A stretch of DNA of 64,000 nt from CAG-791 sp963605745 (lineage in GTDB: Bacteria; Bacillota; Clostridia; Lachnospirales; Lachnospiraceae): NCBI GenBank assembly GCA_963605745.1, contig CAVCWT010000001.1, forward strand, positions 124,001 to 188,000, read 5' to 3'. Under the pieces are notes generated by a model. That model was not told the DNA's origin and made no database searches. It saw only the letters and a list, made by a program, of their open reading frames with translations. Of the stretch, positions 61,510 through 64,000 are shown in pieces. Positions within the stretch are counted from its first letter, which is position 1, and each line of letters starts with the position of its first letter. Made by a program: the position numbers and the translations under genes.

Positions 61510-62721
61510 TCACAGGAGCATCCGATATTGCTCCATCGTCCCGTAGACCTTCAGCTCCTCCAGAATGCTCATGACCATTCCCGCCAGAATCATGACGGTC
61601 ATCGGCATGGTGTAAAAGGAAGAGTAGCTGCCCCATCTGGCATGGATATACAGCAACGGCAGCACCATGATACTCGCTGCCGTTGCACTGATCACCGATG
61701 CAATCAACGTCTGATGCCGGAGCTGTCGCATGGTCGCCTCCCCCGGCTCAATTCCGTCCAGATAACTGCCCTGGCGCTGCAGATCCTCCGCAATCTCCTG
61801 CGGCTGCACAAAGATCGCCGCCAGCACCATCGTCAGGAGCCACAAAATGATGCCGAAAATCACCACGCCGGGAACCGAGTTCAGATTCACCAGTTGCAGT
61901 CCCTTCTGTACCCATTCCCTGCCCGGCATCAGCCGATCTGCCAGCTGCAGCACATAATACGGCACAGTAAAAATTGACATTACATACATCACCGGCATGG
62001 TTCCCACGGGATTCAGCCGAATGGCCACATAGTCCTGCTCGGCATACTGATTATTGATCATCACGCGCCGCGCAACATTTCGAAATTCCGTTCCCTCCAT
62101 CATCAGCATCACCACGATGATGGCCAAACAAACACATCCCCCTGACAGCAATTTCAGTACCACTGATCGGATGGAGCCGGCAACGAATGCGGTTGTCAGG
62201 TAGGCCACAACCATCTTAGCCAGGCTTCCCAGGGTATTAATCACAATGAGCAGCCCCTGTCCGCCGATTCCCCACTCTGTATTGCGGTCCGACAGCCACT
62301 TGATAACAAACGAACCAGTCAGCAGCAGTGCTGCCGTCAGTAGCTGCAACAGCCTTTGACTGCAGCCTGCAACCTCACGGTACTGCAGCTCTCCGGCATT
62401 CGTCCATGCCTGCAGGAGCGCAATGCCTGTTGCCAGGAACACCATCACCCAGTTGGCCCGTGCCTGTGACCGTTTTTCCTTGCGATCCTTCATCAAATGC
62501 TGGAATACCTGCACAATGACCATTGACGCAATCCAGGGCATCAATCCCAAGGAGAACACCGATGTCCGATCCCGACTGCTACCCAGAATACTCAGTACCA
62601 GCCCCTGCAGCCCTTCCTGCACATCAGCCTCTGTCGATACAGCCCATGGAATCTGAATCGTTCGCCCCAGCAGATAGACCGCCATGATCAACAGCGCATA
62701 CCAAAAGCGTCCCCACAGCAA
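61510..62721 (-). CDS. secY2: Accessory Sec channel SecY2
   Basis: A 403-residue membrane protein with ten predicted helices, of SecY type. It has LLGRTIQIPWAV near the plug region, SLGLMPWIASMVIVQVFQHL (the family SLGIMPYI-like motif) and the late loop RLNPVGTMPVMYVMSI. It would form the dedicated export channel. The start is uncertain. The frame is open to 62775, the only usual start codon is a TTG at 62721, and the sequence before it (TKTIGAKTISHR) looks like a natural SecY2 N-terminus. AGGAG and GGAG elements lie upstream, without an ATG at the right spacing. Confidence 0.9.
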   Translation of the reverse strand: MLWGRFWYALLIMAVYLLGRTIQIPWAVSTEADVQEGLQGLVLSILGSSRDRTSVFSLGLMPWIASMVIVQVFQHLMKDRKEKRSQARANWVMVFLATGIALLQAWTNAGELQYREVAGCSQRLLQLLTAALLLTGSFVIKWLSDRNTEWGIGGQGLLIVINTLGSLAKMVVAYLTTAFVAGSIRSVVLKLLSGGCVCLAIIVVMLMMEGTEFRNVARRVMINNQYAEQDYVAIRLNPVGTMPVMYVMSIFTVPYYVLQLADRLMPGREWVQKGLQLVNLNSVPGVVIFGIILWLLTMVLAAIFVQPQEIAEDLQRQGSYLDGIEPGEATMRQLRHQTLIASVISATAASIMVLPLLYIHARWGSYSSFYTMPMTVMILAGMVMSILEELKVYGTMEQYRMLL

Positions 62722-62787
62722 GCGATGTGAAATTGTCTTCGCTCCGATTGTCTTCGTCAGCTTCGCTCCTGCTCTTTATTCTTGCTC

Positions 62788-62814
62788 AAAAAAGGGGGCG
62801 CTGGAGCTGCCCCC
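62788..62814 (-). terminator. Terminator between the repeat protein gene and secY2
   Basis: On the minus strand GGGGGC and GCCCCC form a stem with a nine-base loop, followed by six T. It lies 10 nt after the stop of the surface-protein gene and would let only part of transcription enter the export genes. Confidence 0.88.
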
Positions 62815-62823
62815 TCTCTTGCC

Positions 62824-64000
62824 TTATTGCCTGTCGCCCTTACGGTTCCTGCGATTGCTAAGACCTGCAAAAAATCCCAGCAATCCACCGCTGGTAAGTG
62901 CTGCTAACAGCGAGCTGAAGAGGTGTCCTCTATCGCCTGTTCCGCGTCCTCTCGTTGCCCCCAGGACTTTGCCCCTGTTCGCTCCGCTGTTCTCTCCGCG
63001 CTTTGCACCCAGGACATCACGATCCGTGTCGGTGTCAGTATCGGTATCTGTGTCAGTATCCGTATCAGTGTCAGTATCCGTATCTGTATCGGTATCCGTA
63101 TCTGTGTCAGTATCCGTATCTGTGTCGGTATCCGTATCAGTGTCAGTATCCGTGTCTGTGTCAGTATCCGTGTCTGTATCACCCTCACGTCTCGGTCTGC
63201 GCTCCTGCCAGCGACCCTTGTCACTGCTGCGCTCGGTACGTTCGAGGACAACCGAGAACTTTTTGTCGATGGAGGCTTCGCCGTGACGAGACAGGTGCTG
63301 TGTCAGTACTGTGGTACCGTTCTGTGCAACTTTCTTTGTCAGACTTGCACTTCCGCTCTGTATAGCTTTCTTCATCAGAACTGCGCTTCCACTCTGCGTA
63401 GCTTTCTTCGTCAGAACTGCACTTCCGCTCTGCGTAGCTTTCTTCGTCAGAACTGCACTTCCGCTCTGTTTGCTCGTCTTCGTCAGACTTGCGCTTCCGC
63501 TCTGTGCAACTCTCTTCGTCAGAACTGCGCTTCCGCTCTGTTTGCTCGTCTTTGTCAGACTTGCGCTTCCGCTCTGTGCAACTCTCTTCGTCAGACTTGC
63601 GCTTCCACTCTGCGTGCTCGTCTTCATCAGACTTGTGCTTCCGCTCTGCTCTTCCCTCTTTGTCAGGCTTGCGCTTCCGCTCTGCTCTTCTCTCTTCGTC
63701 AGACTTGCGCTTCCGTTCTGCTCTTCCCTCTTTGTCAGGCTTGCACTTCCGCTCTGCGTGCTCGTCTTCGTTAGACTTGCGCTTCCGCTCTGCTCTTCCC
63801 TCTTTGTCAGGCTTGCGCTTCCACTCTGCGTGCTCGTCTTCGTTAGACTTGTGCTTCCGCTCTGCTCTTCCCTCTTTGTCAGACTTGCACTTCCGCTCTG
63901 CGTGCTCGTCTTCGTCAGACTTGCGCTTCCACTCTGCGTGCTCGTCTTCATCAGACTTGCGCTTCCGCTCTGTTCTTCCCTCTTTGTCAGGCTTGCGCTT
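62824..64000 (-). CDS. Ser-rich repeat surface protein, 3' part (accessory Sec substrate, 5' end beyond window)
   Basis: An open frame of 391 residues continues past the window edge. From the edge inwards there are about twenty 12-residue units QSGSASLTKxxx, where xxx is mostly TST, REE, RVA, TSK or KAT. A basic segment (ERTERSSDKGRWQERRPRRE), a D(TD)26 tract, a Gly/Arg-rich piece and a hydrophobic segment (LFSSLLAALTSGGLLGFFAGL) with the basic tail SNRRNRKGDRQ follow. This is the C-terminal layout of a wall-anchored adhesin, but no LPXTG-like motif is visible. Its place before secY2 marks it as the likely substrate. Glycosylation of the Ser/Thr residues is expected but not shown. Confidence 0.88.
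   Translation of the reverse strand, partial: SASLTKREEQSGSASLMKTSTQSGSASLTKTSTQSGSASLTKREEQSGSTSLTKTSTQSGSASLTKREEQSGSASLTKTSTQSGSASLTKREEQNGSASLTKREEQSGSASLTKREEQSGSTSLMKTSTQSGSASLTKRVAQSGSASLTKTSKQSGSAVLTKRVAQSGSASLTKTSKQSGSAVLTKKATQSGSAVLTKKATQSGSAVLMKKAIQSGSASLTKKVAQNGTTVLTQHLSRHGEASIDKKFSVVLERTERSSDKGRWQERRPRREGDTDTDTDTDTDTDTDTDTDTDTDTDTDTDTDTDTDTDTDTDTDTDTDTDTDTDRDVLGAKRGENSGANRGKVLGATRGRGTGDRGHLFSSLLAALTSGGLLGFFAGLSNRRNRKGDRQ
63022..63180 (-). repeat. Asp-Thr dipeptide repeat tract
   Basis: One hundred and fifty-nine bases alternate GAY and ACN codons, encoding D followed by 26 TD pairs. Third positions vary, so the tract is kept at the protein level and not only by DNA slippage. Confidence 0.95.
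63294..64000 (-). repeat. 36-nt tandem repeats encoding the Ser-rich region
   Basis: About twenty 36-nt units run to the window edge. They keep the frame. The first nine codons are nearly constant, while the last three vary among a few sets (TST, REE, RVA, TSK, KAT, KAI, KVA). Alternating TST/REE units are near the edge, and RVA/TSK/KAT units are toward the C-terminus, so the array probably grew by two-unit duplication. Confidence 0.93.

Noticed and set aside
62923..63774. Cys-rich plus-strand frame across the repeat region
   Set aside because: It arises from the complement of the Ser-rich repeat codons. The minus frame is open to the window edge, has consistent codon-level variation and ends in a membrane-anchor-like tail.
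63294..64000. CRISPR array
   Set aside because: The 36-nt periodic units have no unique spacers; they are contiguous, in frame and encode protein repeats.

Overview
The window looks like a chromosomal segment of a low-G+C-phylum (Firmicutes) anaerobe, most likely a Lachnospiraceae-type clostridium with moderately high G+C. The evidence is strong AGGAGG-type ribosome sites, a SCIFF ranthipeptide with its radical SAM maturase, YesM/YesN two-component proteins, a Firmicutes-type GalT, DUF1934 and DUF2334 proteins, and family GH3 enzymes with the reversed domain order known from rumen clostridia. Species cannot be fixed from the sequence. Nearly all genes lie on the minus strand; only an amino-acid ABC pair (33683-35106) is on plus.

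Region 1 (1-11861, minus) is an exopolysaccharide/capsule operon: sugar epimerase, DUF2334 deacetylase-like protein, GT4, AsnB-type amidotransferase, a fused fucosyltransferase (GT11)-GT2 protein, a Wzy-like polymerase, a polyprenyl-phosphate glycosylphosphotransferase, a GT4 and a GT2 cut by the window edge. AsnB contains a 57-N assembly gap. Region 2 (11862-15089) holds a Fic protein, the SCIFF precursor (scfA, 48 aa) with its maturase, and copies of a cloverleaf-shaped structured repeat. Region 3 (15090-30071) is a beta-glucan utilisation locus: YesN/YesM, an Lpl-type ABC importer, and cytoplasmic GH5, GH30, GH42 and GH3 enzymes. The importer would bring in oligosaccharides that are cut inside the cell.

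Region 4 (30160-40594) has an Orn/Lys/Arg decarboxylase-like protein, MurD, an amino-acid ABC permease/ATPase without a binding protein, a remnant of a DUF234-like ATPase, a second GH3, a LysR regulator and a secreted SGNH hydrolase. Region 5 (40774-47322) is the F1Fo ATP synthase operon atpB-E-F-A-G-D-C. It has no separate atpH; a delta-like C-terminal domain is instead fused to the N-terminus of the alpha subunit. Region 6 (47534-55327) carries a secreted 3D-like protein, GalT, a ketopantoate-reductase-like protein, an acetyltransferase, a GT4, a DUF1934 protein and a UDP-sugar dehydrogenase.

Region 7 (55674-64000) is a complete accessory Sec system in canonical order (secY2-asp1-asp2-asp3-secA2), preceded by the 3' part of its likely substrate. 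That substrate is a cell-surface protein of 12-residue Ser-rich repeats, a D(TD)26 tract and a hydrophobic/basic tail without a recognisable LPXTG. The most interesting points are the accessory Sec system with its unusual adhesin, the delta-alpha ATP synthase fusion, and the covarying cloverleaf element, one copy of which lies in the leader of scfA.
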